Shown here one piece after another: positions 43,193 through 56,289 of a stretch of DNA of 64,000 bases. The notes beneath the pieces are model-generated. The model saw nothing but the letters and a program-made list of their open reading frames with translations. It was not told the origin of the DNA and did not search any database. The stretch is from contig VJWN01000002.1 of assembly GCA_007644065.1 (NCBI GenBank), positions 313,058-377,057 of the forward strand. Direction: 5' to 3'. Source of the stretch: Margaritispora aquatica (taxonomy: Eukaryota; Ascomycota; Leotiomycetes; Helotiales; Discinellaceae). A program made the translations under genes and the position numbers. The first letter of the stretch is position 1; the number at the start of each line of letters is the position of its first letter.

Positions 43193-46100
43193 TTTTTTTT
43201 TTCTTTAATACTTAAAAACAAGAGGTAGTTTAGTACGAATTAATTAAAAAACGTACTAGTTATAGAACTAGTTATATCTATTTAAAGGAAGTAGACTATA
43301 TCTTTTACCTACTTGTAGACGTAGAGAGGGAACTAGCAAAGTTGGACTATATTAAAAAGAGTTAAAATAAGGTCTAGCTATATTCGAGAATCTATTATAA
43401 GGAACGAAGAAGATAAAGAAAATAAAGATAAAGGAGACGAAGACGAATCGGTTAGAGATTAGAAAGACCCTCGATAACCTACTATTATAGTAACTCTTAT
43501 ACTTAACTAAGAGTTAGTCTAGAAGTAAAAAAAAGTTAATCGGTTAAAATAATAAATTATAACTATATAATAACGTCGCTATAACTAACAACGACGGAGC
43601 CGAAACGCTTCCGAAACGGTTAGGTTAAGTAAAAAAGCCTAAGCCCTATACGAAAAGCTCGTAAATCTATATAAGAAAAAAAAAGAAAAAGAAGATTATA
43701 ATCCGTTAAAGGGCTATAAATACTAATATTAAAGATTATAAACTAGGGAAGTCGATTCTAAAGGTCCGCCTCGATACTAAAACTACTATAGTAAAGTACT
43801 AACTAGTTATATCCCTCGACTAAAGATTAAACTACTTAAAATATTCTATAGAAAATTATTAAATAAAATCTAGGCTTTTATTAAATAGATAGAACGACGC
43901 TTTATATAAGATAATAGGAGGGACTATCTTACTAATTAAAGTAGAATTCTATTTTATATAATCTTTTTTAATATAGTACTTAAACGGAAGTAGACTTTTT
44001 ATAAAGAAAACTAAAAAAAAATTAAAAATATTAACTAGAATAATTTTAAAGGTTTTTTTAAAGATACTAATAGTAACCCTACGGGTTTACTTCTATATAC
44101 CTTCGATAAGTATATAGAGGCTCGGTATTAAAAAGATTAACTAATTAAGAATTTTATAATTTATTTAAAATCTTTTGAACGATAATTAAGGCTTATAAAT
44201 AGTAAGAATAGTAACTAGTAAAGATACTTAATACTTTACTCTTAGTTATATCTAATACTAAAGCGAAACGTAAATATAAAGGATAAGGTTCTTATAGAAT
44301 AAAAAAAGCTTATTAATCTTTATAAGCGACTATAAAAAGAAATAAAGAATTAAGATAGAAATAAGGTTCTAACTAATAGTCGAGACTATACTAATTAGAA
44401 TCCTAGAAATAGATAGGAACCCTTGTAGGATAAAGAAAAGGGTCCGGAATATTTAAATTTAAAAGAAGGCTATATAAAGCTTAAATAGAACGATACGAAT
44501 CAGACTTTTTTCGGATCTAAAATAAGATTAACTAGGACTTACTATAAATATAGTAAACTAGAATATATACCCTTTAGTTACCTATAAGTTAAGTGCTATA
44601 ACTATAACGAAATAGACTATATAATACTTAATTACCTTAAGTCTAAAAAAGTATAGGAAAACTACTAGTTTTAATAGTAATATTAATAATACTAACTATA
44701 CTAGGTAATATTAAAGTACGTTAAAGGATTATAATTTCGATCTAAGTTAAAGAAGTTAAAGGGATATAAAGAATAGAATAGGCCTTTATTAATAGTAGAG
44801 TAGAGTAGAGTTACGTATTATAAACTTTTATTATTAATTATAAATAAACTTTAAAAAATAATTATATTAGTCTAGTTATAGTAAATAGAACGAAAATCTT
44901 AATTTATAGAATTTATAAGATTAATTTAAAGGTTATAAACTTTAAAGATATAACGAAGACCCTCTAATATAGCTTTATAGCCTATAAGTTTATTAACTTT
45001 AACTTTTTTTTTATTTTAAGATTTCTTTAGTTAAAAAGTATTAACTTTATTATTAGATTTTACTTAAAGACTTAACGATACTTTTTCGAAAAGTATTAGA
45101 TTTATCTAGTAATAATATTACGTTTTAAAAAAAAAACTAAAAGATTATTTATATATTATATAGTTATTAAAACTATTATTAAAAAGATAAAAAAGTTTTT
45201 ATTAAAGCTTAAAGATTATAAAGTAGTTTTCGATAATATTAATATTAATATTTTATTTAAATACTATTTAATAAAATATTAAATTAACTTAAAGCTTAAT
45301 ATAAAAGTATTATAAAGACTAGTTTATTTTTTATTAGAATAAAAGCTTTTAGTTCTTTAGAAATATCTTAATACTAGTATAAAAAAAGGGTAGATCTATT
45401 ATTTAACTAGCTTTATAAAAGTATTTATCTTTTTTATATTTAAGAAAAATAAAGGACTAAGGCTATACGTTAATTACTATAAATTAAATAAAATAATAAT
45501 TAAAAATTATATTTTTTTACTATTAATTAGTAAAACACTAGATTAACTATAACGTTTATAAAGATTTATAAAACTAAATCTAAAAAATATATATTATTAT
45601 TTTTAAATTAAAAAAAAAGATAAGTAAAAAATAGTCTTTTAGACTCGTTATAAATACTTTAAATATTTAGTCTTATTATTTAGATTATCTAATACTTCCG
45701 TTATTTTCTAAGCCTATATTAATTAAACCTTTATTAGTTTTATTAACGTTATTTATATAGTTTATTTAAACGATATTTTAATTTTTTTAAAAGATTCTAG
45801 AAAGTATATAGAGATAATATAAAAGATTCTTATATAATTTAAATAATATAAGCTTTTTATTAATCTTAAAAAATATATCTTTAATATTAATATAGTAGAA
45901 TTTCTAGATTTTATTATTAGACTATAAAAGGTTATTATAGATCTATTAAAAGTTAATATTATATTTAATTAATTTATATCTAAGTCTTTTTAAAATATTT
46001 AAGTATTTTTAGGATTTATTAACTTTTATAAAAGATTTATTTAAGAGTATTTAAAAATCTTTTATTTTTTAACTAAAATATTAAAAAAAAAAAAAAAAAA

Positions 46101-49100
46101 AAAAAAGATAAAGTTATATTATTTTTTCTTTAAAGCCGAGTTAACTTTTAAAAACCTCTATAAAAAATTTATTAAAGTATTAATTCTTTATTATTTTAAC
46201 TTTACTAAAAGAATTATAGTAAAAATAAATACTTTATAGTTTATTATTAAAAGTATTTTATTTTAATTATTTAAAAAAAAAAAAGATATAAAATAATATT
46301 TTATTATTTTATTTAAAGAAGTTCTCTCTTATAAAAAGAAATTATAAAGTCTATAATACTAAGCTAATAACTATAGTTTTTACGTTTAAATAGTAGAGAT
46401 AATATCTTTATAAGATCTTTAAAGTAATTATAGTTTATACTAATTATAAAAATCTAAAATACTTTATAATTAAAAGAAAGTTTAACGTAAATAAGATTAA
46501 TAGAGAGTCTAGTAAAATCGATTTATAATTAAGTATAGACCTAGAAAAAAACTAATCTAGTAAATAAGCCTTTATAAAAACTAGATTATAAAAAAATAAA
46601 AAAAGATAATAATTCTTTACTTATACTATATAATAAGTTAAAAATAGTATAATAGTATAGAAAGATATTAAACTACTTATAAAGAGTTAAGATTATTATT
46701 ATATCTTTTAAACCTTAAAAAGTAAAGTATAAGGATTAAGTACTCCGAATAAAGATACTTTATAGCTTAGTTAAAGACCTTATATATAAGACGTATAAAC
46801 TAAAGATAATTAATATAATAGATAATATTAAGTTACTAAAGCTATTACTAAGTATTAGTTATAATAATACGTTCTATAGTTACTAGTAGTTCTACTACTA
46901 GTAACTAAAATAGTAAATAAACTATATTAAAAACCGTTTTATAATATACTTTTAATTATAAAAGAATAACTTTTATATAAAAGAAAGTACTATAATATAA
47001 GGTTAATATAGATATACTAAAGAGATATATAGAATAGACCTAAGTAGTCTATTAAAATATAAGAATATAGTATATATTCTATTTAAAAGAGCTTTAAGAT
47101 TAAAGGTAATTTAGACTACTATATAATATAATAATAGCTACTTTAAGTAACTAAAACTATTAAGTAATTAAAAAAAATATTTTTTAGATAAGTATAAAAA
47201 ATAATATAAAAGAATACGTTACTAACTATATAATATACTAAAGAGATAAAGTAAAAAGAATTATCTTTATAGTAAGATAGCTCTATTTCTAGTCCTTTTT
47301 ATACTATAGAAAAAGATAACTATAGACTTTATAATAGATTTTTTACCTTTAAAATAAAGAGTATAACGTATAACTTTATTCTAGTAATAGTTAATAGATT
47401 TATAAAGAATAGCTTATATATATTATATTATAAAACTATCGATATAATAGAGTTTATTAATTTATTTATATATTATATATATATAAGGATTTTAGTTATT
47501 TAAAAGGTATAACCTTTAATAAAGGTTTAGTATTTATAAATAAGTTTTAGTCTATAGTAAATAGTACCTTTAGTTTATTACTATCTTAGTACTACTTTTT
47601 ATTTATAAATAAATAGTTAAATAAGTATTAAAACTAGACTTTAGAGTTTTATCTTTAAGTATTTTATAATTATAAGTAATTAGATTAAATAAATAAACTA
47701 GTATTAACTAAGTTTATTTATAATAACTTAGGTCTATAATAGTACTAGTAAGATACTATTTTAATTACTTTATAGATACTACTTTAAACTAGATATAAAC
47801 GTTAAGAACTATCTTTTATTAAAAAAGTATTATTATTAAAAAAAGAATTAAAATACTTATTTAAATTAAAAAGACTAAGATAACCTTTTATAATATAACT
47901 AAATCATATAAAGTTTTATAATAAAAGTATAACTTAATAAGATTTAATTAAAGATAAAGTATTATTAATTAACTAAAAATATTTATTAATTATACTTTAG
48001 TAAAAAACTNTTATAATTTATTTATATATTATATATATATAAGGATTTTAGTTATTTAAAAGGTATAACTTTTAATAAAGGTTTAGTATTTATAAATAAG
48101 TTTTAGTTTATAGTAATATAGTACCTTTAGGTTTACTACTATCTTAGTACTATTTTTTATTTATAAATAAATAGTTAAATAAAATATTAGAACTAAACTT
48201 TAGAGTTTTATCTTTAAATATTTTATAATTATAAGTAGTTAAATTAAATAAATAAACTAGTATTAGCTAAGTTTATTTATAATAACTCGGTCTATAGTAG
48301 TACTAGTAAAATATTATTTTAGTTATTTTATAAATACTATTTTAAACTAAATATAAACGTTAAGAATACTATCTTTATTAAAAAAGTATCTGCTATAAAA
48401 AAAGAATTAAAATACTTATTTAAAATTAAAAAAAAACTAAAGTAATCCTTTATAATATAATTAAATTATATAAAAAGTTTTATAATAAAAAGTATAATTT
48501 AATAAGATTTAAAATTAAAGATAAAGTATTATTATTAATTAAAAATATTTATTAATTATACTTTAGTAAAAAACTCTTTAATAAATTTTTTAGATCTTTT
48601 AAAATTATAACGATTAAAGATTAGTATAGATAAGCCTACTAATTAAAACTCTTATAATATTACTAAATATATAACGTTTTCTATATATTATTATTAGAAC
48701 TATAAAAAAACTATAAAAAAGTAAAAATATCTATAAAAAAAATATAGATTTAAAATAAACTAAAGTACGAAGTAAAGGCTATTTAAGTATACTATAAAAG
48801 TAATAACGGAAGAGAATACTTAGTAAAATAAAAAAAATATAAATCTAATAAAGATATATAAGAATTACTAGAATATCTAAAGAATATAAAAAAAGAGTTT
48901 TAAAAGTATCTTTAAAATACTACTATTAATAAGTCTATTTCTATATATACTAGGATAAAACGAAAGCTATAACGTCGTAAATAGAAGATATAATAATAAA
49001 TAGGATTTTTCGAAAATTTCGAAAATTTTATATTTTAAATATATATATATAATAAAGTTTAAAAAAAAAAGAATTAAGATTTAGATTATAAAAATTATAT

Positions 49101-50131
49101 TACGATTTATAAAAGATTATATAATTATTTAAATTAAATTTTTTTAAAAACCGTTTATTTTTTTTTAGAATTAATCTTTTTATAGTTATTTTTTTTAATC
49201 TTTTTTTTAATATCCTTATTATTATTTTAGAGACTAGCTTATTAGGGTTAGAATAAAGAAAGGACGGAAGATACTCGGAGGGTACTTATAATAGTAATAG
49301 TAAATTTAACTAATTATTTAAAAAAAGTATTAGTTTTCTTTTACTTTATAAAGAAAATCTAGATTAACTTTTTAATATTTTTAAGAAAAGTATTTTAACG
49401 ATTAAATATCTCTATATAAATCTTAATATCCTTAGAAATATAGAAAATAACGGAAAAAAAGGTTTATATACGTATATTAGAGATACTATTAACTTAGAAA
49501 AATCGTTAGAAATAATTTAGTTTTTTTATATAAACCTAGAAAAAGTAAAAAAGCTATTAGAGTTAGAATAAAGAGTAGATAAAAAGGGTTTAGAAGGTAA
49601 TTACCTAGTTATAATTAGACTTTTATATATAATAATAAAACTATTTAATTAAAATTCTTTTATTGAATTTATAAATATAGTATATATTAATAAAAACTAG
49701 CTTTATATAGCGGATATAAGGAGAACGGAGACGTAACGGATAAGTAGCGGAAAAGCTTATAGTAGTAGTAGTAGAGTTATAATAGTAGTAGTAGTAATAG
49801 TAGTAGAATTAGTAGTTAATATAATAAAAGATTAAGTTAATTTAGATATAAAAAGTTATTTATATATTATTTTAATTAACTTACTATTATAATAACTTTA
49901 ATATAAAGCTTATAATAGTAAGCTATTTAAGCTATAAAAGAGAGTTATATACTATTATAGTGGTTTTACTTAAGGGACCTATAATAATAAAAAGTTAATA
50001 TTATATCTAAGATATTATTTATATATAAAGAGAAGTAAAAAAGAATAGTTAACGCTATTATTATAGTATTACTATTAATAGAAATACTATTATTATCGAC
50101 TTATAAAGGTACGAGCTTAGAGGGAGGATAA
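43193..50131 (+). pseudogene. Decayed gag-pol of element B
   Basis: Translation through stops shows the Ty3/gypsy order. A gag zinc knuckle lies near 44590-44645 (KCYNYNEIDYII and onward); its CX2CX4HX4C spacing is kept but several Cys/His have become Tyr. The RT fingers/palm lie near 45671-45920, with FGLTNTPVIFQAYIN and YLNDILIFL in place of the YxDD box. The integrase core lies near 47285-47400 (TIDFIIDFLPLK). A chromodomain-like EYLVK box lies near 48805-48880, which makes it a chromovirus. Cys-to-Tyr, Asp-to-Asn and Trp-to-stop changes are all G-to-A or C-to-T, as RIP predicts. It cannot be functional. Confidence 0.85.
47456..48575 (+). repeat. Internal tandem duplication of about 555 bp around an ambiguous base
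   Basis: 47456-48009 and 48011-48575 are near-identical copies of the 3' integrase region, separated by the only N in the window (48010). Element A has this segment once (about 53980-54520). The copies differ by scattered substitutions and short indels. Confidence 0.85.
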
Positions 50132-50363
50132 TATTAAGAATAGTATATAAGTAGTATAGGTTACGTAGTATAGACGTAATAGAGGTATTAGGTAATAAGA
50201 GAGTTACGGACCTGTCGGCTATACCTCCGACTAGTATCCGGTTACCCCGCTTCTCGTATATAAATAGGAGTTAAGAATAACTTAAAAGAAGTAGAGAGAA
50301 GTTTTAATAAGATTATGATTCTTATAATACTAATTCTTACCACTTTACTAAGCGAATCTTACA
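50132..50363 (+). repeat. 3' LTR of element B
   Basis: 232 bp, starts TATTAAGAATAG (RIP-mutated TGTCAGGAATAG) and ends CTTACA. Preceded by the purine-rich tract AGAGGGAGGATAA. Confidence 0.9.
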
Positions 50364-50368
50364 ATAGA

Positions 50369-53300
50369 ATAATACTTTATATAAGATAATAGGAGGGACT
50401 ATTTTATTAACTAAAGTAGAATTCTATTTTATATAACTTCTTTTAATATAGTATCTAAATAGAAGTAGATCTTTTATAAAGAAAACTAAAAAAAAATTAA
50501 AAATATTAATTAAAATAATTTTAAAAGTTTTTTTAAAGGTATTAATAGTAACTTTATAGGTTTACTTCTATATATCTCTAATAAATATATAGAGGCTTAA
50601 TATTAAAAAGGTTAATTAATTAAGGATTTCGTAATCTATTTAGAATTTTTTAAACAATAATTAAGATTTATAAATAGTAAGAATAACGACTAGTAGAGAT
50701 ATTTAGTACTTTACTTTCGGTTATATCTAATACTAAAGCGAAACGTAAATATAAAGAATAAGGTTTTTATAGAATAAAAAAAGCTTATTAATCTTTATAA
50801 ACGACTATAAAGAGGAATAAAGAATTAAAATAAGAATAAGGTTTTAATTAGTAGCTAAGACTATACTAATTAGAATTCTAGAAATAGATAGAAACTTTCG
50901 TAAGATAAAAGAAAAGGTTTAGAATATTTAAATTTAAAAGAAAGCTATATAAAGTTTAAATAAAATAATACGAATTAAACTTTTTTTAAACCTAAAATAA
51001 ACTTAATAAAGACTTACTATAAATATAATAAACTAGGATATATACCTTCTAGCTACCTATAAATCAAGTACTACAACTATAATAAAATAAGCTATATAAC
51101 GCCTAATTATTTTAAGCCTAAAAGAATATAAAGAAACTACTAGTCTTAGCGATAATATTAATAATACTAACTATACTAGATAATATTAAAGTACGTTAAA
51201 GAATTATAATTTCGATCTAAGTTAAAGGAGCTAAGAGGATATAAAGGACGGAATAAGCCTTTATCGATAGTAGAATAGAGTAGAGTTACGTATTATAAAC
51301 TTTTATTATTAATTATAAATAGACTTTAAAAAATAACTATATTAGTCTAGTTATAGTAGATAGAACGGAAATCTTAACTTATAGAATTTACAAGATTAAT
51401 CTAAAGGTTATAGACTCTAAAGGTATAATAAAGACTTTCTAATATAGTTTTATAGTCTATAAATTTACTAATCTTAACTTTTTTTTTATTCTAGGATTTC
51501 TTTAGTTAAAGAATATTAACCTTATTATTAGATTTTACTTAAGGATCTAGTAATATCTTTTTAAAAAGTATTAGATTTACTTAATAATAATATTATGTTT
51601 TAAAAAAAAGTTAAAGGATTATTTATAGATTATATAGTTATTAGAACTATTACTAAAGTAATAAAAAAGCTTCTATTAGAGCTTAAAGACTACAAGGTAG
51701 TTTTCGATAATATTAATACTAGTATCTTATTTAAATACTATTTAATAGAATACTAAATCGATTTAGAGCTTAGTATAAAGATATTATAAAGATTAGTTTA
51801 CTTTTTATTAGAATAAAAGCTTTTAGTTCTTTAGAAATATCTTAATACTAATAAAAAAAAAAGTAGATCTATCGTTTAACTAGTCTTATAAAAGTATCTA
51901 TCTTTTTTATACTTAAAAAAGATAAAGGACTAAGGTTATATATTAATTACTATAAGTTAAATAAAGTAATAATTAAGAATCATACTTTTTTACTACTAAT
52001 TAATAAAATATTAGATTAACTATAACGTTTATAAAGATTTATAAAGCTAGATCTAAAAGATATATATTATTATTTTTAAATTAAAGAAAAAGATAAATAA
52101 AAAATAATCTTTTAAACTTATTATAAATATTTTAAGTATTTAGTTCTATTATTTAGATTATTTAATACTTTCATTATTTTTTAAGCCTATATTAATTAAA
52201 TCTTTATTAATCTTATTAACGTTACTTATATAGTTTATTTAAACGATATTTTAATCTTTTTAAAAGACTCTAGAAAGTATATAGAAGTAATATAAAAAGT
52301 TCTTATATAGCTTAAATAATATAAAGTTTTTATTAATCTTAAAAAATATATTTTTAATACTAATATAATAAAATTTCTAGGTTTTATTATTAGATTATAA
52401 AAAGTTATTATAAATTTATTAAAAGTTAATATTATATTTAACTAACTTATATTTAAGTCTTTTTAAGATATTTAAGTATTTTTAAGATTTATTAATTTTT
52501 ATAAAAAGTTTATTTAAAAGTATTTAAAAATCTTTTACTTTTTAATTAAGATATTAAAGAAAATAAAAAAAAAAAAAAAATAAAATTATATTATTTTTTT
52601 TTTAAAACTAAGTTAGTTTTTAGAAATCTTTATAAGAAATTTATTAAAATATTAATTCTTTATTATTTTAACTTTATTAAAAGAATTATAATAGAAATAA
52701 ATATTTTATAGTTTATTATTAAAGGTATTTTATTTTAATTATTTAAAGAAGAAAAAAATATAAGATAATACTTTATTATTTTTTATTTAAAGAAACTCTT
52801 TCCTATAGAAAGGAATTATAAAGTTTATAATATTAAATTAATAACTATAGTCTTTATGTTTAAATAATAAAGGTAATACTTTTATAAAACTTCTAAAGTA
52901 GTTATAGTTTATATTAATTATAAAAACCTAAAATACTTTATAACTAAAAGAAAGCTTAACGGTAAATAAGCTTATTAAATAGAGAGTTTAGTTAAAATCG
53001 ATTTTATAATTAAATATAGATCTAGAAAAACTAATCTAGTAGATAGGCCTTTATAGAGGCTAGACTATAAAAAAATAAAAAAAAATAATAATTCTTTATT
53101 TATATTATATAATAAATTAAAAATAATTATAATAATATAAAAAAATATTAAACTACTTTATAAAAGAGTTAAGATTATCGTTATATTTATAGTAGTTTTT
53201 AAATCCTAGAAAGTAAAAGTAGAGATAAGGATTAAGTACTTCCGGAATAAAGATACTTTATAGCTTAGTTAAAGACCTTATATATAAGACGTATAAATTA

Positions 53301-56057
53301 AAGATAATCGTAATATAATAGATAATATTAAGCTACTAAAGCCTATTATTAGAGCTATTAGTTATAAATAATACGTTCTACGGTTACTAGTAGTTCTACT
53401 ATTAGTAATTAAAATAATAAATAAATCTATATTAAAACCGTTTTATAATATATTTTTTTAATTATAAAAGAATAATCTTTTTATAAAAGAAAAGTATTAT
53501 AATATAAGGTTAATATAAAGATATACTAAAAGAGATATATAGAGAATAGACCTAAGTAGTCTATTAAAATATAGAAATATAATATATATTCTACTTAAAA
53601 AAGTTTTAAGATTAAAGATAATTTAAATCTACTACGATAATATAATAGTAAGCTACTTTAAAATAATTAAAACCGTTAAGCTAATTAAAAAAAAATATTT
53701 TTAGATAGATATAAAAAATAATATAAAAGAATACGTTATTAACTATATAGTATATTAAAAAAGTAAAATAAAGAGATATTATCTCTATAGTAAGATAGCT
53801 CCGTTTCTAGTCCTTTTTATATTATAGAAAAAGATAACTATAGACTTTATAATAAATTTTTTACCTTTAAAATAAAAAGTATAGATATATAACTTTATTT
53901 TAGTAATAGTTAATAAGTTTATAAAGATAATTTAATATATATTATATTATAAAACTATCAATATAATAAAGCTTATTAATTTATTTATATATTATATATA
54001 TAAGGATTTTAATTATTTAAAAAGTATAACCTTTAATAAAAATTTAATATTTATAAATAAGTTTTAGTTTATAGTAATATAATACCTTTAGATTTACTAT
54101 TATCTTAGTACTATTTTTTATTTATAAATAAATAACTAAATAAAATATTAAAACTAAACTTTAGAATTTTATTTTTAAATATTTTATAATTATAAATAAT
54201 TAGATTAAATAAATAAACTAATATTAGTTAAGTTTATTTATAATAACTTAGTTTATAGTAGTACTAGTAAAATACTATTTTAGTTACTTTATAGATATTA
54301 CTTTAAACTAAATATAAACATTAAGAACGTTATTTTTATTAAAAGAGTATTTATTATTAAAAAAAGAATTAAAATACTTATTAAAATTAAAAAAGATAAG
54401 TAACTTTATAATATAATAAATTATATAAAAAGTTTTATAATAAAAAGTATAACTTAATAAGATTTAAATTAAAATAAATATTATTATTAACTAAAAATAT
54501 TTATTAATTATACTTTAATAAAAAACTTTTTAATAAATTCTTTAGATCTTTTAAAATTATAACGATTAAAGATTAGTATAGATAAGCCTACTAATTAAAA
54601 CTCTTATAATATTACTAAATATATAACGTTTTTATATATTATTATTAAAACTATAAAAAGTTATAAAAAAATAAAGTATTTATAAAAAAAATATAAATCT
54701 AGAATAAACTAGAGTATAAAGTAAAGACTATCTAAGTATACTATAAAGATAATAATAGAAGGAAATACCTAGTAAGATAGAAGAGATATAGACCTAATAA
54801 AGATATATAAGAATTATTAGAATATCTAAAGAATATAAAAAAAAAGCTTTAAAAGTATTTTTAAAATACTATTATTAATAAGTTTATTCTTATATATACT
54901 AGGATAAAATAAAAACTACGACGTTATAAATAAAAAGTATAATAATAAGTAGGAATTTTCGAAAACTTCGAAAATTTTATATTTTAAATATATACGTATA
55001 ATAGAGTTTAAAAAAAAAAAAGTTAAATTTAAATTATAAAATTATATTAATTTATAAAGATTATATAACTATCTAAATTAAATTCTTTCGAAAACTATTT
55101 ACTTTTCTTTAAAATTAATCTTTTTATAGTTATTTTTCTTAATTTTCTCTTTAGTATTTTTATTATTATCTTAAAGACCGCTATTAAGGTAAACGAGAAA
55201 AGACGGAGGTACTCGGAGGTACTTATAATAGTAATAGCGAATTTAACTAATTACTTAAAAAAAGTATTAGTTTTTTTTTACTTTATAAAAAGACTTAGGT
55301 TAACTTTTTAATACTCTTAAAAAGAATATTTTAATAATTAAATATCTTTATATAAATCTTAATATCCTTAAAGATATAAGAGATAATAAAAAGAAAAGTT
55401 TACGTACGTATATTAGAAATACTATTAACTTAAAAAAGTCGTTAAAAGCGATTTAGCTTTTCTATACAAATCTAGAGAAACGAGAGTATCGGAGTTAGAA
55501 GAAGTAAAGAAAAGGTTGAAGGTAATTACTTAGTTATAGTTAGATTTCTATATATAATAATAGAAATACTTAATCGAAATTCTTTTATTAAACTTATAAA
55601 TATAGTATATATTAATAGAAGCTAGCTTTATATAGTAGGTATAGAGAGAATGGAGACGTAACGGATAAGTAACGGAGAAGCTTATAGTAGTAGTAGTAAA
55701 GTTATAGTAGTAGTAGTAGTAGTAGTAATAGAATTAATAATTAATATAATAAAAGATTAGATTAATTTAAACGTAAAAAATTATTTATATATTATTTTAA
55801 CTAATCTATTATTATAATAACTTTAATATAAAGCTTATAATAGTAAGCTATTCGAGCTATAAAAGAGAGTTTATATACTATTATAGTAGTTTCGCTTAAA
55901 GGACCTATAATAGTAAGGAGCTAGTATTATACCTAAGATATTATTCGTATATAAAAAGAAGTAAAGAAGAATAGTTAATACTACTATTATAGTATTATTA
56001 TTAATAGAAATACTACTATTATTAACTTGTAAAGGTACGAGCCTAGAGGAGGGATAA
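50369..56057 (+). pseudogene. Decayed gag-pol of element A, downstream part
   Basis: Continues the gag of A after B. The zinc-knuckle remnant lies near 51065-51120, the RT region near 52141-52400, the integrase near 53790-53960 and the chromodomain-like box near 54750-54830. The order and spacing match element B without its internal duplication. Stops are dense throughout. CpA and TpG are depleted by eye in favour of TpA. Confidence 0.85.
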
Positions 56058-56289
56058 TATTAGGAATAGTATATAAGCAGTATAGGTTATATAGTATAGG
56101 CGTAATAAAGGTGTTAGGTAATAAGAGAGTTACGGACCTATCGGCTATACCTCCGACTAGTGTCCGGTTACCCCGCTTCTCGTATATAAATAGAAGTTAG
56201 GAGTAACTTAAAAGAAGTAAAGAGAAGTTTTAATAAGATTGTAATTCCTATAACACTAATTCTTACCACCTTGCCAAGCGAACCTTACA
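56058..56289 (+). repeat. 3' LTR of element A
   Basis: 232 bp, starts TATTAGGAATAG, ends CCTTACA. More decayed than its 5' partner: for example, CACGTG of the 5' copy appears here as TATATA. Confidence 0.9.

Larger units (their letters stand above)
42961..50363 (+). mobile_element. Ty3/gypsy LTR retrotransposon B, nested inside A
   Basis: A second member of the same family, 7.4 kb, inserted into the gag region of A with a perfect 5-bp target duplication ATAGA (42956-42960 and 50364-50368). Removing B restores continuity of A to the order seen inside B itself near 43890. B is 548 bp longer than A, explained by the internal duplication around the N at 48010. Confidence 0.9.
42027..56289 (+). 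mobile_element. Ty3/gypsy LTR retrotransposon A (chromovirus), RIP-decayed, split by element B
   Basis: Element A consists of 42027-42960 plus 50369-56289, about 6.86 kb without the insert. Both ends carry 232-bp LTRs, and a perfect 5-bp target duplication ATAAG flanks it (42022-42026 and 56290-56294). A purine-rich tract (GAGGAGGGATAA) precedes the 3' LTR. The internal part retains decayed gag, RT, integrase and chromodomain traces in the Ty3/gypsy order. All frames are full of stops. Confidence 0.9.
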
